This document shows positions 27,130 through 35,090 of a stretch of 64,000 nucleotides of DNA, piece after piece (position 1 is the first letter of the stretch; each line of letters begins with the position of its first letter). The position numbers and the translations under genes are program-made. The notes beneath the pieces were generated by a model. That model made no database searches and was not told where the DNA came from. It saw only the letters and a list, made by a program, of their open reading frames with translations. Origin of the DNA: Bacteroidaceae bacterium (GTDB lineage Bacteria; Bacteroidota; Bacteroidia; Bacteroidales; Bacteroidaceae); NCBI GenBank assembly GCA_024698925.1, contig JAILQO010000031.1, forward strand, positions 1 through 64,000, written 5' to 3'.

Positions 27130-27729
27130 TTAGATGCTGTCGCGTCCGCCAATGAGACTGTCGCGTCCACCACCAGGAATGCTGTCAAGTTTGCCACCAG
27201 GAATGCTGTCACGGCCGCTAGGGATAACGGTGCTGTCGCCGCCAGCACTGGGGATGCTGTCGCCACTAGGGAGGAAGATGCTATCGCCACCTTCTGTAAG
27301 GTGCAGCTCCGCCATGACCTTAGCCTTTGTTTCTTCAACCCAAGCCTTCAGCTCAGCCTTGGTCTTGCCACCGAACTGTGGTGTCACATCCACAATGACA
27401 TCCTTACCCTTATTGCTGGTCTGGTTGTTGGGATATGCCTGCTGAATGATCATGTTTGCAGTCGTGGCGTTTGCCTTGTTGGGGAATGTGTGCGTCAAAA
27501 TAGCGCTGGTGCACCGACCGTCCTCGTCGAATGTGAACGTGTAGTTCATCGTTATTTCAAAGCCATAGTTCTTTGTATTGAATTCGAGGGCGATGGCATT
27601 GTCGGTTTCCGTGATCTTAGGTTCCAGTTTGGCAACATCTTCCTTGGTTGGGGTGAGGTCTTCTTCGCCGCAAGCGACATAGACACAACCAATGATTGCT
27701 AATAGGCACAGATAGAATAGCTTTTTCAT
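27130..27729 (-). CDS. Lipoprotein with a Gly-Asp-Ser-Ile repeat tail
   Basis: 199 residues of unknown function. The start MKKLFYLCLLAIIGCVYVACGEED gives a clean signal peptide with lipobox YVAC; the longer ORF start is rejected because a promoter box lies inside it. The central part (EITMNYTFTFDEDGRCTSAILTHTFPNKANA) resembles small beta-rich lipoproteins. The last ~50 residues are seven imperfect units of 7-9 residues around (G/R)DSIP (GDSIPSAG, RDSIPGGK, LDSIPGGG, RDSLIGG), ending at the stop. Repeated DNA of this kind can change copy number by slippage. Flanked by its own promoter and terminator, so monocistronic. Confidence 0.7.
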   Translation of the reverse strand: MKKLFYLCLLAIIGCVYVACGEEDLTPTKEDVAKLEPKITETDNAIALEFNTKNYGFEITMNYTFTFDEDGRCTSAILTHTFPNKANATTANMIIQQAYPNNQTSNKGKDVIVDVTPQFGGKTKAELKAWVEETKAKVMAELHLTEGGDSIFLPSGDSIPSAGGDSTVIPSGRDSIPGGKLDSIPGGGRDSLIGGRDSI

Positions 27730-27771
27730 AATTGACTCAGTGTTTGATGAATAATGATTGTTAAGCGGGTG

Positions 27772-27779
27772 CAAATGTA
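27772..27779 (-). promoter_or_regulatory. Bacteroidetes -7 box (TACATTTG) for the repeat-tailed lipoprotein
   Basis: A TAnnTTTG match on the minus strand about 43 nt before the chosen ATG. Confidence 0.5.
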
Positions 27780-27884
27780 GGCAAAACCTCAATACGCACC
27801 AAATATTTCTTTAAAAAAAGTAAAAAAATGATGGAAAATGTACAAAAATCACGCTAAAAGGGTGTGTGTTATATAACTTTTACC

Positions 27885-27892
27885 TACCTTTG
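27885..27892 (+). promoter_or_regulatory. Bacteroidetes -7 box (TACCTTTG) for rpsO
   Basis: A perfect TAnnTTTG match. It gives a leader of about 100 nt before the rpsO ATG at 28002 and rules out the ORF-track start at 27864. Confidence 0.6.
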
Positions 27893-27899
27893 CGCCCGC

Positions 27900-28001
27900 A
27901 AATCCCGAAAGTCGGGTGCATTCGAGGGTGGGTGTACGACGATTGATGACGACGGCTCACCACCTGAAGGATGTGATTATCAACTTTATCATCAAAACAT
28001 T
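27900..28001 (+). promoter_or_regulatory. Structured rpsO leader, possible S15 autoregulatory element
   Basis: The ~100-nt leader can form a CCGA/TCGG hairpin near its 5' end and a larger stem pairing GGTGGGTG with CACCACC, closing over a GACGATTGATGACGACGG interior. S15 represses its own mRNA through leader structures in several phyla. That this one binds S15 is inferred from position and length only. Confidence 0.4.
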
Positions 28002-28271
28002 ATGTACTTAGATTCCGCTAAGAAGACCGAACTCTTCGAGAAGTTCGGCAAGGGCACCACCGACACTGGTAGCGCCGAGAGCCAGATTGCATTGTTCACT
28101 TATCGCATTGCTCACCTCACTGAGCACATGAAGCAGAACCGTAAGGACCACAGCACAGAGCGTGCTCTGACAGGTCTCGTAGGTAAGCGTCGCGCGCTCC
28201 TCAACTACTTGAAGTCTCGCGACATCAACCGCTACCGCGCAATCGTCAAGGCTCTGGGTCTGCGTAAGTAA
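28002..28271 (+). CDS. rpsO: 30S ribosomal protein S15
   Basis: 89 residues, exactly the usual S15 length, from MYLDSAKKTELFEKFGKG. S15 binds the three-way junction of helices 20-22 of 16S rRNA early in small-subunit assembly. GSAESQIALFTYRIAHLTEHMKQNRKDHSTERALTGLVGKRRALLNYL covers the conserved RNA-binding helices. The internal start is chosen by homology; the upstream codons are leader. A terminator follows at 28361-28403. Confidence 0.97.
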   Translation: MYLDSAKKTELFEKFGKGTTDTGSAESQIALFTYRIAHLTEHMKQNRKDHSTERALTGLVGKRRALLNYLKSRDINRYRAIVKALGLRK

Positions 28272-28295
28272 ACGAAAAACGCAGCCTAACAGCGG

Positions 28296-28333
28296 ACCCT
28301 CCCCTCACTCTCCCTGCGAGGGAGGGAGTGGTC
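28296..28333. repeat. CCCTCCC/GGGAGGG palindromic repeat after rpsO
   Basis: CTCCCT-gcg-AGGGAG lies within a longer C-rich/G-rich palindrome. It is of the same kind as the elements inside the next gene (28470-28508 and 29154-29250). Confidence 0.6.
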
Positions 28334-28360
28334 ACTGCTCAAGAAGTGAAATCACCCAAG

Positions 28361-28403
28361 AGAGAAGTGTCTGGTTTATCCTATGCTTCTCTTTTGTTTT
28401 TTT
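28361..28403 (+). terminator. Terminator between rpsO and yfhO
   Basis: AGAGAAG pairs with CTTCTCT across about 17 nt, followed by TTTGTTTTTTT. Confidence 0.65.
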
Positions 28404-28429
28404 GACATCAAAACAATCATCATATCATA

Positions 28430-31171
28430 ATGGCCATGAGCAAAAACAACCAGTCAAATAGTAACCAGACTCCCCTCGCCCACGGGAGAGGAGTTGGGGG
28501 CGAGGCTTTGGGAAGTGTCTTCCGTTCACTCCTCCCAGACATCCTTGCCATCCTCTTCTTTGTGGCACTCTCCTTTGCCTACTTCCTCAAGCCTGTCAGC
28601 GAGGGACTTGTTCTGAAAGGTCACGATCATAGTGGTGGCGCAGGAGCAGCCTCTGAGATGGAGGCATATCGTGACAGTCACAACGGCGAGCGCACTCGCT
28701 GGACCAATACGCTCTTCTCGGGTATGCCTACCTATCAGATGGCGCCGTCCTATCCCTCCACAGAGAAGTTGCAGAAGGTAGAGAAGGTCTATAAACTCTT
28801 CCTGCCCGACTATGTGGTGCTGGTCTTTGTAATGCTGCTGGGATTCTACATCCTGCTGCGTGCCTTTGATTTCAAGGCTTGGATGGCTGCCCTCGGAGCT
28901 GTCCTGTGGGCGTTTTCCAGCTACTACTTTATTATAATAGGTGCAGGCCACATCTGGAAATTCTATACCTTGGCCTATATTCCACCAACCATTGCAGGTA
29001 TGGTTCTCTGCTATCGTGGCCGTTATGGCTGGGGACTTCTTGTCACCGCTTTCTTCATGGCGTTGCAGATTCTCTCCAACCATGTGCAGATGACCTACTA
29101 TTTCGCCTTTGTTATCGCCTTGATGGCGTTGGCAGAGCTTTTCGCTGCCATAGCCCACCCCCAGCCCCTCCCCAAGGGAGGGGAGAACGATGCCGCTGGC
29201 GAATCCAATGGAAATGAGTCCCCCTCCCTTGGGGAGGGGATAGGGGTGGGCCGCTGGCTCAAAGGTACCCTCACCTTCGCCCTCGGCTGCCTCATCGGTA
29301 TCGCCATTAACGCCTCCAATCTCTTCCACACGTGGGAGTACAGCAAGGAGACCATGCGTGGAAAGAGCGAGCTGACACAGAAGACCAAGGATGCTGCCGA
29401 CCAGACCAACAGCGGACTGGAACGCTCCTATATTACGGCCTGGAGCTATGGCATTGATGAAACCTGGACACTCCTCATCCCCAATGCCAAAGGTGGTGCT
29501 TCGCAGCCGCTCACGCAGAGCAAGACGGCGATGCAGAAAGCCAATTCCACCTATATGCCCGTTTATCAGAGCCTCGGGCAGTACTGGGGCGAACAGCCTG
29601 GTACCAGTGGTCCCGTCTATGTCGGAGCTTTCGTACTATTCCTCTTCATTTTGGGCTTTTTTATCGTGAAAGGGCCGATGAAATGGGCTCTCTTCATCGC
29701 TACGATTCTGAGTATCACGCTTGCCTGGGGTAAGAACTTCATGCCCTGGACCGACCTGTGGCTTGACTACGTGCCGATGTATGACAAGTTCCGTACCGTA
29801 GCCTCCATCCTCGTCATCGCCGAGTTTACGATACCCTTGCTCGCAATGCTCGCTCTACGTGAGTTAGTGAAAAATGAAAGAGTGATAAGTGGAAAATACA
29901 AGTTACCCTTCTTCATCTCTCTGGCTTTAACCGCAGGCCCTTGCCTATTGTTCTGGCTCATGCCTGATGTGTTCTTTGGCAACTATATCAGCAGTTCTGA
30001 GTCTTCGATGCTTCAGAATGCTGTAGCTCAAGGTTATATCCCGCAGGATATGCTGGCCAGTATTCTGGCTAGTATCAATGAGATGCGTAGCGCTGTCTTC
30101 TCTGCCGATGCAGGCCGTTCGTTGCTCATTATCCTGGTAGGTTGCGCTGTGTTACTCGCTTACCATTATAAGAAGATCAAGGCGTGGGCGATGGTGGCAT
30201 GTCTCATCGTACTCTGTACAGCCGACATGTGGGATGTCAACAAGCGTTATCTCAATGATGCCATGTTCTCGCAACCGCTGCCAGCCCAGCAGTTCTTCCA
30301 GAAGACACCTACGGATGAGGCTATCCTTCAGGACAGCGACCTCTACTATCGTGTCGTGAACCTCGCAGTCTCCACCTTCAATGACAATAGCACCAGCTAC
30401 TGGCATAAGAGTATTGGCGGTTACCACGCAGCCAAACTGCGTCGTTATCAGGAGCTCATAGAGGCCCATATCCAGCCGCAGCTCTTCACGCTCCATCGTG
30501 CATTAGCTGAGAGCGGTGGTCGTTTGGACAGTCTGGCAGGCGACAGCCTTTTCCCTGTCATCAATATGCTCAACACCAAGTATGCCATTGTGCCGCTTCA
30601 GGGTGGCCAGACGCTACCGATTCAGAATCCTTGGGCGATGGGCAATGCCTGGTTCGTGGATAACGTACTCCTCGCCTCCAACGCAGACGAAGAGCTCTCT
30701 CTCCTCGCCTCCATCAATCCTCGTCACACTGCTGCTGTCGATGTCCGTTTCCGCGATCAACTCCCCGATGCCTTTATCAGCGCTGGAGGGGTGACAGAAG
30801 CCACCTCGGAGGCCGTAGGAGGGGCCACCTCAGCCATTTCCCTCACCACCTACGAAGCCAACGCCCTCACCTTTGAGGCCAACACGGACCGTCAGCGCCT
30901 CGCTGTCTTCTCGGACATCTACTATCCAGGCTGGCAATGCACGATTGATGGTGAGCCAGCTGAGATTCTGCGTGCTGACTACGTATTGCGTGCCGTGGTC
31001 ATTCCTGAGGGCAAGCATACGATTGCGTTCCGCTTCGATCCCCAGAGTCTTCACACGACGGAGGCGATAGCTACCTCAGCCCTCATTCTCCTCCTCGTCC
31101 TGCTGTTGGCGCTTGTGGGCTGGAATGTCTGGAAACGGAAGGCCGCGAAAAATGATCTTCAAGGTAAGTAA
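28430..31171 (+). CDS. YfhO-family polytopic membrane protein, repeat insertions in frame
   Basis: 913 residues and at least a dozen membrane helices. The YfhO/GT-C-like core shows KGHDHSGGAGAASEMEAYRDSHNGERTRWTNTLFSGMPTYQM and SNLFHTWEYSKETMRGKSEL. The family is thought to transfer sugars to lipids or polymers on the outer face of the inner membrane; the Bacteroidales substrate is unknown. Two segments look foreign and are encoded by palindromic DNA: QTPLAHGRGVGGEALGS (about residues 14-30) and PQPLPKGGEN...SPSLGEGIGVG (about 243-273). The frame stays open through both. Starts at 28430 and 28436 are both possible. Confidence 0.85.
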   Translation: MAMSKNNQSNSNQTPLAHGRGVGGEALGSVFRSLLPDILAILFFVALSFAYFLKPVSEGLVLKGHDHSGGAGAASEMEAYRDSHNGERTRWTNTLFSGMPTYQMAPSYPSTEKLQKVEKVYKLFLPDYVVLVFVMLLGFYILLRAFDFKAWMAALGAVLWAFSSYYFIIIGAGHIWKFYTLAYIPPTIAGMVLCYRGRYGWGLLVTAFFMALQILSNHVQMTYYFAFVIALMALAELFAAIAHPQPLPKGGENDAAGESNGNESPSLGEGIGVGRWLKGTLTFALGCLIGIAINASNLFHTWEYSKETMRGKSELTQKTKDAADQTNSGLERSYITAWSYGIDETWTLLIPNAKGGASQPLTQSKTAMQKANSTYMPVYQSLGQYWGEQPGTSGPVYVGAFVLFLFILGFFIVKGPMKWALFIATILSITLAWGKNFMPWTDLWLDYVPMYDKFRTVASILVIAEFTIPLLAMLALRELVKNERVISGKYKLPFFISLALTAGPCLLFWLMPDVFFGNYISSSESSMLQNAVAQGYIPQDMLASILASINEMRSAVFSADAGRSLLIILVGCAVLLAYHYKKIKAWAMVACLIVLCTADMWDVNKRYLNDAMFSQPLPAQQFFQKTPTDEAILQDSDLYYRVVNLAVSTFNDNSTSYWHKSIGGYHAAKLRRYQELIEAHIQPQLFTLHRALAESGGRLDSLAGDSLFPVINMLNTKYAIVPLQGGQTLPIQNPWAMGNAWFVDNVLLASNADEELSLLASINPRHTAAVDVRFRDQLPDAFISAGGVTEATSEAVGGATSAISLTTYEANALTFEANTDRQRLAVFSDIYYPGWQCTIDGEPAEILRADYVLRAVVIPEGKHTIAFRFDPQSLHTTEAIATSALILLLVLLLALVGWNVWKRKAAKNDLQGK
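28468..28508. repeat. Palindromic repeat in frame at the yfhO 5' end
   Basis: CTCCCCTCGCCCACGGGAG is followed by AGGAGTTGGGGGCGAG, so its C-rich arm can fold on its G-rich arm. It encodes the soluble N-terminal tail TPLAHGRGVGGEA ahead of the first TM helix. Confidence 0.6.
29154..29250. repeat. 97-bp inverted-repeat element inserted in frame in yfhO
   Basis: 30-bp arms at 29154-29183 and 29221-29250 are inverted copies of each other with only a few mismatches (CCCACCCC, then CCCCTCCCCAAGGGAGGGG), around a 37-bp centre. Each arm is itself a small palindrome. The translated product forms a loop between membrane helices where family members have a short turn. Confidence 0.8.
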
Positions 31172-31216
31172 TTTCTTTTTTCACCTTCATTTTCTCGCGT
31201 TCTCATACTTTTTCAC

Positions 31217-31224
31217 TACCTTTG
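31217..31224 (+). promoter_or_regulatory. Bacteroidetes -7 box (TACCTTTG) for tRNA-Arg
   Basis: A perfect TAnnTTTG match 31 nt before the tRNA 5' end. Confidence 0.55.
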
Positions 31225-31254
31225 CACCCGCAAAGTGAAATCATTCACATGGGC

Positions 31255-31326
31255 GGCCCTGTAGTTCAACGGATAGAATAGAAGTTTCCTAAACTTTAGA
31301 TAGGGGTTCGATTCCCCTCGGGGCTA
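31255..31326 (+). tRNA. tRNA-Arg (anticodon CCT)
   Basis: A complete cloverleaf: acceptor GGCCCTG with CGGGGCT, D stem GTTC/GAAT, anticodon stem GAAGT/ACTTT around loop TTCCTAA (anticodon CCT), T stem AGGGG/CCCCT with loop TTCGATT, discriminator A. CCA is not encoded (ACCGA follows). It decodes AGG. It has its own promoter and a following terminator hairpin. Confidence 0.93.
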
Positions 31327-31355
31327 CCGAAAGGAGCAATGGGAAGAATTAAAGA

Positions 31356-31390
31356 GCGCTAATTTACAAAAAGTTAGCGCCCTTTCTTTT
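31356..31390 (+). terminator. Terminator after tRNA-Arg
   Basis: GCGCTAA pairs with TTAGCGC across 11 nt, then CCTTTCTTTT. Confidence 0.75.
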
Positions 31391-31398
31391 CCAAAATA

Positions 31399-31435
31399 GT
31401 GTACTATTAATTGCAATAGTACACCTTTAGTACAC
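31399..31435. repeat. GTGTACTA/TAGTACAC inverted repeat with a third copy, 3' of tRNA-Arg
   Basis: GTGTACTATT and AATAGTACAC form a stem over 6 nt, and TAGTACAC recurs at 31428-31435. This tRNA-flanking position is where integrase core sites or scars occur, but no integrase gene or tRNA 3'-end duplication is seen. Confidence 0.5.
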
Positions 31436-31445
31436 AATCCATCTT

Positions 31446-33470
31446 TTAGCGGAGTTGGAGGCGTAGGAGGAGCTGGAGGTCAGGCTTCCAGGGACTGTTG
31501 ATTTGTGTGGCTCCTGAGGAGATGACGGAGCGGTCGCGGTAGTGGGTCACGCCTGCCTTGAACTGCAGCTGGAAGCGGCTACGGGCTGCTGCGTGACTGG
31601 GCTGCCAGCGTATGGTACTTACCAGCCGTTCCCCTTTGCCATAAAGCATCTGCATACCGAATGTCTGCATCAGCGAGGGTTCGTAGAGGTAGAGGCGACT
31701 GTTATAGTCTTCGGTGGAGAAGAGCAGGAAGGACATCGTGGTGCTGAATGGAGCCTGGGCTGGGGCATAGTCAAGTCTTGGCATCAAGGCCCAGCCTGTG
31801 GAGGAAGTGTTTAGAACGGCATCCGTGAAGTAGTGAAGAAAGGCTGTGGTGGAAGCCGTGAATTCACGCCCGAGCTGACGGCTGTAGCCTGCACGCAAAC
31901 GATGACTGTAGGTGCGGCGGTCACTACGTTCCTTGCTTTTGACAGCGTAGCGCAGTTGTGCCGTTTGCTGACGGGAGAAGTGAACGGTGCCTTGCACAAC
32001 ACCCTCGAATCCGCTACTGGAGCGGGTCATGGTGTAGCGTGGCCAAGGTGCGTAGAAATAGTCTAAGAGTGCGTGGAGATCCAAGGCTCCAAGCCCGTGA
32101 GCATCCGCCATGAGGCAGAGGCCGCTTTCATTGCGCACATCAGCACTTTCACCAAAGGATAAGGCATAGGGCGAGAAGTAGTTCTTGCCGTAGAAGCGCT
32201 GGATGGCAGAGAACTGCCATGCGGCAGACGGTCGCCACGCAAGCCGGTTTAACGTTGCCACTCCTTTGCTCTTGCGCGCAAAGCTGTAAGCTGTCTCTCC
32301 GCTGATGGCGAGATGATGCCCTTGAAAGCCGTAGTCAACTGCAGTTGCACCAAAGAGGTAGCCTTCAGGATAAATCTGACGATAGAGCTGTTTGTCCTGA
32401 CGGAACAGATGGTCATAGTGCTGGAATAATGCTGAGGCTCCTGCCTGCCATGAGGCATGATGCCAGGCTGCATGAAGGGCTGCGGCATGACTGCCGAGGG
32501 TGCCGCGATGGGCTCGTTCGCTGTCTGTGCGATGCAGTCCAGAGGTGTTGATAGACCGCACCGTATTGTCTTTCTGCACCGTGGCATCTAGTTGTCGTGT
32601 GGAACCGAGCGCTGTGATAGTCCATTGTGTGCCCAGCTCCACACTTGCTGCTACGCCACGCAGATAGCGGCTCTCGTCGGCAGACCGATGGGGACGGAGC
32701 GATGAGCTGGAGCGCCAGAGATTTCCTTGCTGCTTACCGATGCGGAATCCCGTATTCATCACCAACCCCTCGCCGAATGATGCCTTGAAGTCACCTATTA
32801 TCATCGTATGCAGGCGCGCGCGTGAGCCAAGCGACACATCCTTGAGCATCACGTGGGCTCCCCATGCATCCCAGAGCGGCTGCTGGCGTGTGAAGATAGG
32901 TTCACCCGCATCCTTTTCAGCTCGCACTCCCACGTCCCAATGGTTCCATTGCCCTGTGTAGCGTAGTCGGTTGGAGATGCCTTGTGCCCACGGCCATCCT
33001 TGGCGCTCATAGAGCGGGATGTCCAGTCGCGTCAGCACTTCCTGGCGATTGCTGGGGAGGCTACGTTGTGGCTGCGTGGGTTGTGAGGTCTCCGCTTCTA
33101 TCATCACAAAGAGACGGAGCCATTCTTGCTGCTGGAGTGTCAAGGCAGCTATCAGCCTCAACTCGCCCAACGAGTGTAGCGCGCCGTGTCTGTCACGATA
33201 ATTGACAATCGCTTCGGCCTCGCGCTTGGAGAGAAAAGGCAGCTCCAGCAGCTCGGAGCATGAGGTGCGATTGATGTCCAGCGGATGCTCGTGCCAGTAA
33301 GACAGCTCCTCTGCCTGCGCCTCCCAGCTTTCGGCATCTGCTTCGTCCGTCACATTGGCCTCTGTCCACTCCTGCATGAACTGATCCCATGATAACGACT
33401 GCCCTCTTGCATTTGTCAAGCCGAGGAACGTAAAAAGTACCAATAAGACAGTTTTTCGCGCTTTTTCCAT
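31446..33470 (-). CDS. Helix-hairpin-helix protein with predicted outer-membrane beta-barrel
   Basis: 674 residues with signal peptide (MEKARKTVLLVLFTFLGLTNARGQ). A ComEA-like HhH region at about 55-105 reads PLDINRTSCSELLELPFLSKREAEAIVNYRDRHGALHSLGELR. From about residue 140 on there are alternating amphipathic strands rich in Tyr, Trp, Arg and Gln (NRLRYTGQWNHWDVGVRAEKD, RLHTMIIGDFKASFGEGLVMNTGF), ending KPDLQLLLRLQLR, typical of an outer-membrane barrel. The family is common in Bacteroidetes; DNA binding or uptake is suggested by HhH but unproven. The gene is divergent from nagB, with a TACTTTTG box at 33494-33501. Confidence 0.75.
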   Translation of the reverse strand: MEKARKTVLLVLFTFLGLTNARGQSLSWDQFMQEWTEANVTDEADAESWEAQAEELSYWHEHPLDINRTSCSELLELPFLSKREAEAIVNYRDRHGALHSLGELRLIAALTLQQQEWLRLFVMIEAETSQPTQPQRSLPSNRQEVLTRLDIPLYERQGWPWAQGISNRLRYTGQWNHWDVGVRAEKDAGEPIFTRQQPLWDAWGAHVMLKDVSLGSRARLHTMIIGDFKASFGEGLVMNTGFRIGKQQGNLWRSSSSLRPHRSADESRYLRGVAASVELGTQWTITALGSTRQLDATVQKDNTVRSINTSGLHRTDSERAHRGTLGSHAAALHAAWHHASWQAGASALFQHYDHLFRQDKQLYRQIYPEGYLFGATAVDYGFQGHHLAISGETAYSFARKSKGVATLNRLAWRPSAAWQFSAIQRFYGKNYFSPYALSFGESADVRNESGLCLMADAHGLGALDLHALLDYFYAPWPRYTMTRSSSGFEGVVQGTVHFSRQQTAQLRYAVKSKERSDRRTYSHRLRAGYSRQLGREFTASTTAFLHYFTDAVLNTSSTGWALMPRLDYAPAQAPFSTTMSFLLFSTEDYNSRLYLYEPSLMQTFGMQMLYGKGERLVSTIRWQPSHAAARSRFQLQFKAGVTHYRDRSVISSGATQINSPWKPDLQLLLRLQLR

Positions 33471-33493
33471 GCAAAATATAGCTTTCGGATATG

Positions 33494-33501
33494 CAAAAGT
33501 A
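33494..33501 (-). promoter_or_regulatory. Bacteroidetes -7 box (TACTTTTG) for the HhH/barrel gene
   Basis: A TAnnTTTG match on the minus strand about 24 nt before the start codon, divergent from the nagB promoter. Confidence 0.55.
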
Positions 33502-33542
33502 AAGAAATTATAGAGATTTTGTCACTTTTTGTCAGAAAAAAG

Positions 33543-33572
33543 CTTGCATTTAAGGTTTTTTCGCTACTTTTG
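33543..33572 (+). promoter_or_regulatory. Bacteroidetes promoter (CTTG-18-TACTTTTG) for nagB
   Basis: TACTTTTG at 33565-33572 with a CTTG -33-like element 18 nt upstream. The leader would be about 80 nt. Confidence 0.55.
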
Positions 33573-33661
33573 CCGCGCATTTTCGCAAGAGCGAATGCAA
33601 ATAGCGATGAATGTAAGAGAAAAAGAAAAATAATTGTAGAATTAGTAAAACTAAAAGACTT

Positions 33662-34453
33662 ATGAGAGTTATCATTGAACCGAGCTACGATCGCATGTCC
33701 CAGTGGGCTGCCGATTACATCGTCAACAAGATCAACGCTGCAAAGCCCACAGCCGAGAAGCCCTTTGTGCTTGGTCTCCCCACCGGCAGCAGCCCCATCG
33801 GTACCTACCAGGCACTGGTCAAGGCTAACAAGGAGGGTCGCGTAAGCTTCAAGCACGTGCTGACGTTCAACATGGACGAGTATGTGAACCTTCCCGAGAG
33901 CCATCCCGAGAGCTACCACAGCTTCATGGCTACCAACTTCTTCGATCACATTGATATCCCCAAGGAGAATATCCATATCCTGAACGGTAACGCCAAGGAT
34001 CTGGCAGCTGAATGTGCTCATTACGAGCAGATGATTCAGGAAGCCGGTGGTATCGATCTGTTCATGGGTGGTATTGGTCCTGACGGCCACATCGCTTTCA
34101 ACGAGCCGGGCAGCAGCCTGCAGAGCCGCACACGCCAGAAGACGCTGACTACTGATACACGCGTAGCTAACAGCCGCTTCTTCGGTGGTAACCCCGACGA
34201 AGTACCTGCAACAGCTCTTACTGTAGGCGTAGGCACCGTGATGGATGCACGCGAGGTATTGATTCTCTGCAATGGCCACAACAAGGCTCGCGCCCTTCAG
34301 GCAGCTATTGAGGGTCCTGTCACCCAGTGGTGGACCATCAGCGCCCTGCAGATGCACCCCCACGGCATCATCGTCTGCGACGAGGCTGCCACCGAGGAAA
34401 TCAAGCACGGCACCTACAAGTACTTCAAGGATATCGAGAAGGATAACCTCTAA
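33662..34453 (+). CDS. nagB: Glucosamine-6-phosphate deaminase
   Basis: Converts glucosamine 6-phosphate to fructose 6-phosphate + NH3, feeding amino sugars from host or microbial glycans into glycolysis. 263 residues, full length. [14 protein letters not shown] binds phosphate, [21 protein letters not shown] holds the catalytic aspartate, and [17 protein letters not shown] holds the ring-opening Asp-His pair. Monocistronic between its promoter and the terminator at 34511. The minus-strand ORF 33416-34408 is its antisense shadow. Confidence 0.97.
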   Translation: MRVIIEPSYDRMSQWAADYIVNKINAAKPTAEKPFVLGLPTGSSPIGTYQALVKANKEGRVSFKHVLTFNMDEYVNLPESHPESYHSFMATNFFDHIDIPKENIHILNGNAKDLAAECAHYEQMIQEAGGIDLFMGGIGPDGHIAFNEPGSSLQSRTRQKTLTTDTRVANSRFFGGNPDEVPATALTVGVGTVMDAREVLILCNGHNKARALQAAIEGPVTQWWTISALQMHPHGIIVCDEAATEEIKHGTYKYFKDIEKDNL

Positions 34454-34510
34454 TCATCCTTTCAGCGTTCCTGAAGCGCACGTTAACACATTCAACGGTT
34501 AACATACCTC

Positions 34511-34548
34511 AAGCCTTTCAGCCATCACAGCTGGAAGGCTTTCTTTTT
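34511..34548 (+). terminator. Terminator after nagB
   Basis: AAGCCTTTCAGC pairs with GCTGGAAGGCTT across 7 nt (one G-T pair), followed by TCTTTTTG. Confidence 0.8.
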
Positions 34549-34565
34549 GTTATTATTAGTGACCC

Positions 34566-34740
34566 TTCACAGATTCACAATTCACAGTTTATTTTTCAAG
34601 GGGGTACACCCCACCCCTTCGATTATTCTTATATTATTTATATGAATAATTATTTATATATATGTATAAATATACAATTCTAGCTCAGGTCGAGAGGGGG
34701 GAGGGCTCGAAAAATAACTGTGAATCTGTGAATCTGTGAA
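34566..34740. repeat. 175-bp inverted-repeat element between nagB and the porin gene
   Basis: Arms of 32 nt (34566-34597, TTCACAGATTCACAATTCAC...) and 34709-34740 are near-perfect inverted copies. C-rich and G-rich tracts just inside (CCCACCCCTTCGA with TCGAGAGGGGGGAGGG) extend the pairing. The centre is almost pure AT (TTATATATATGTATAAATA). It contains no ORF. A MITE-like element or a very long hairpin are both possible. Confidence 0.75.
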
Positions 34741-34782
34741 TGCTCTTAGCGCAACTCATTCATATAGAATATTTTCGCTGCA

Positions 34783-34832
34783 CAGGGCATTTTTGCGCCC
34801 TGCCTAGGAAAAATTTTTTCCCTGCCCAGGGA
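34783..34832. repeat. Palindromes in the porin upstream region
   Basis: CAGGGC-ATTTTTGC-GCCCTG is followed by an imperfect palindrome CCTGCCTAGGAAAAA / TTTTTTCCCTGCCCAGG. The remaining spacer to 35048 is AT-rich, with a TATGCAT-like symmetric stretch near 34935-34960. I see no gene. Confidence 0.55.
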
Positions 34833-35048
34833 GCAAGATTTTTCTCGCGAGCCACTTATTTCATCCCTAGTCGGGTGATTTTCTCCACACACTCGCTCCT
34901 CAATTTGCAAACAACGCAACCAAACTATGCCGTTTTGCATTTGTATATTTATGCATAATCAGGTAACCATTTATTATAGGATCTGCTGGTATTCATGATG
35001 ACAACAAAAAAATGGCGGATGGAGCGCTGTTATTATGAAAAAAAGGTG

Positions 35049-35056
35049 TACCTTTG
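35049..35056 (+). promoter_or_regulatory. Bacteroidetes -7 box (TACCTTTG) for the porin gene
   Basis: A perfect TAnnTTTG match 35 nt before ATG 35091. It rules out the ORF-track start at 34995. Confidence 0.6.
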
Positions 35057-35090
35057 TCCGCCCAAAATGACTAATCATTGTCAACTGAAA

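Noticed and set aside
33416-34408. Minus-strand 330-aa ORF over nagB
   Set aside because: Covers nagB, its promoter and the divergent promoter; no homology seen.
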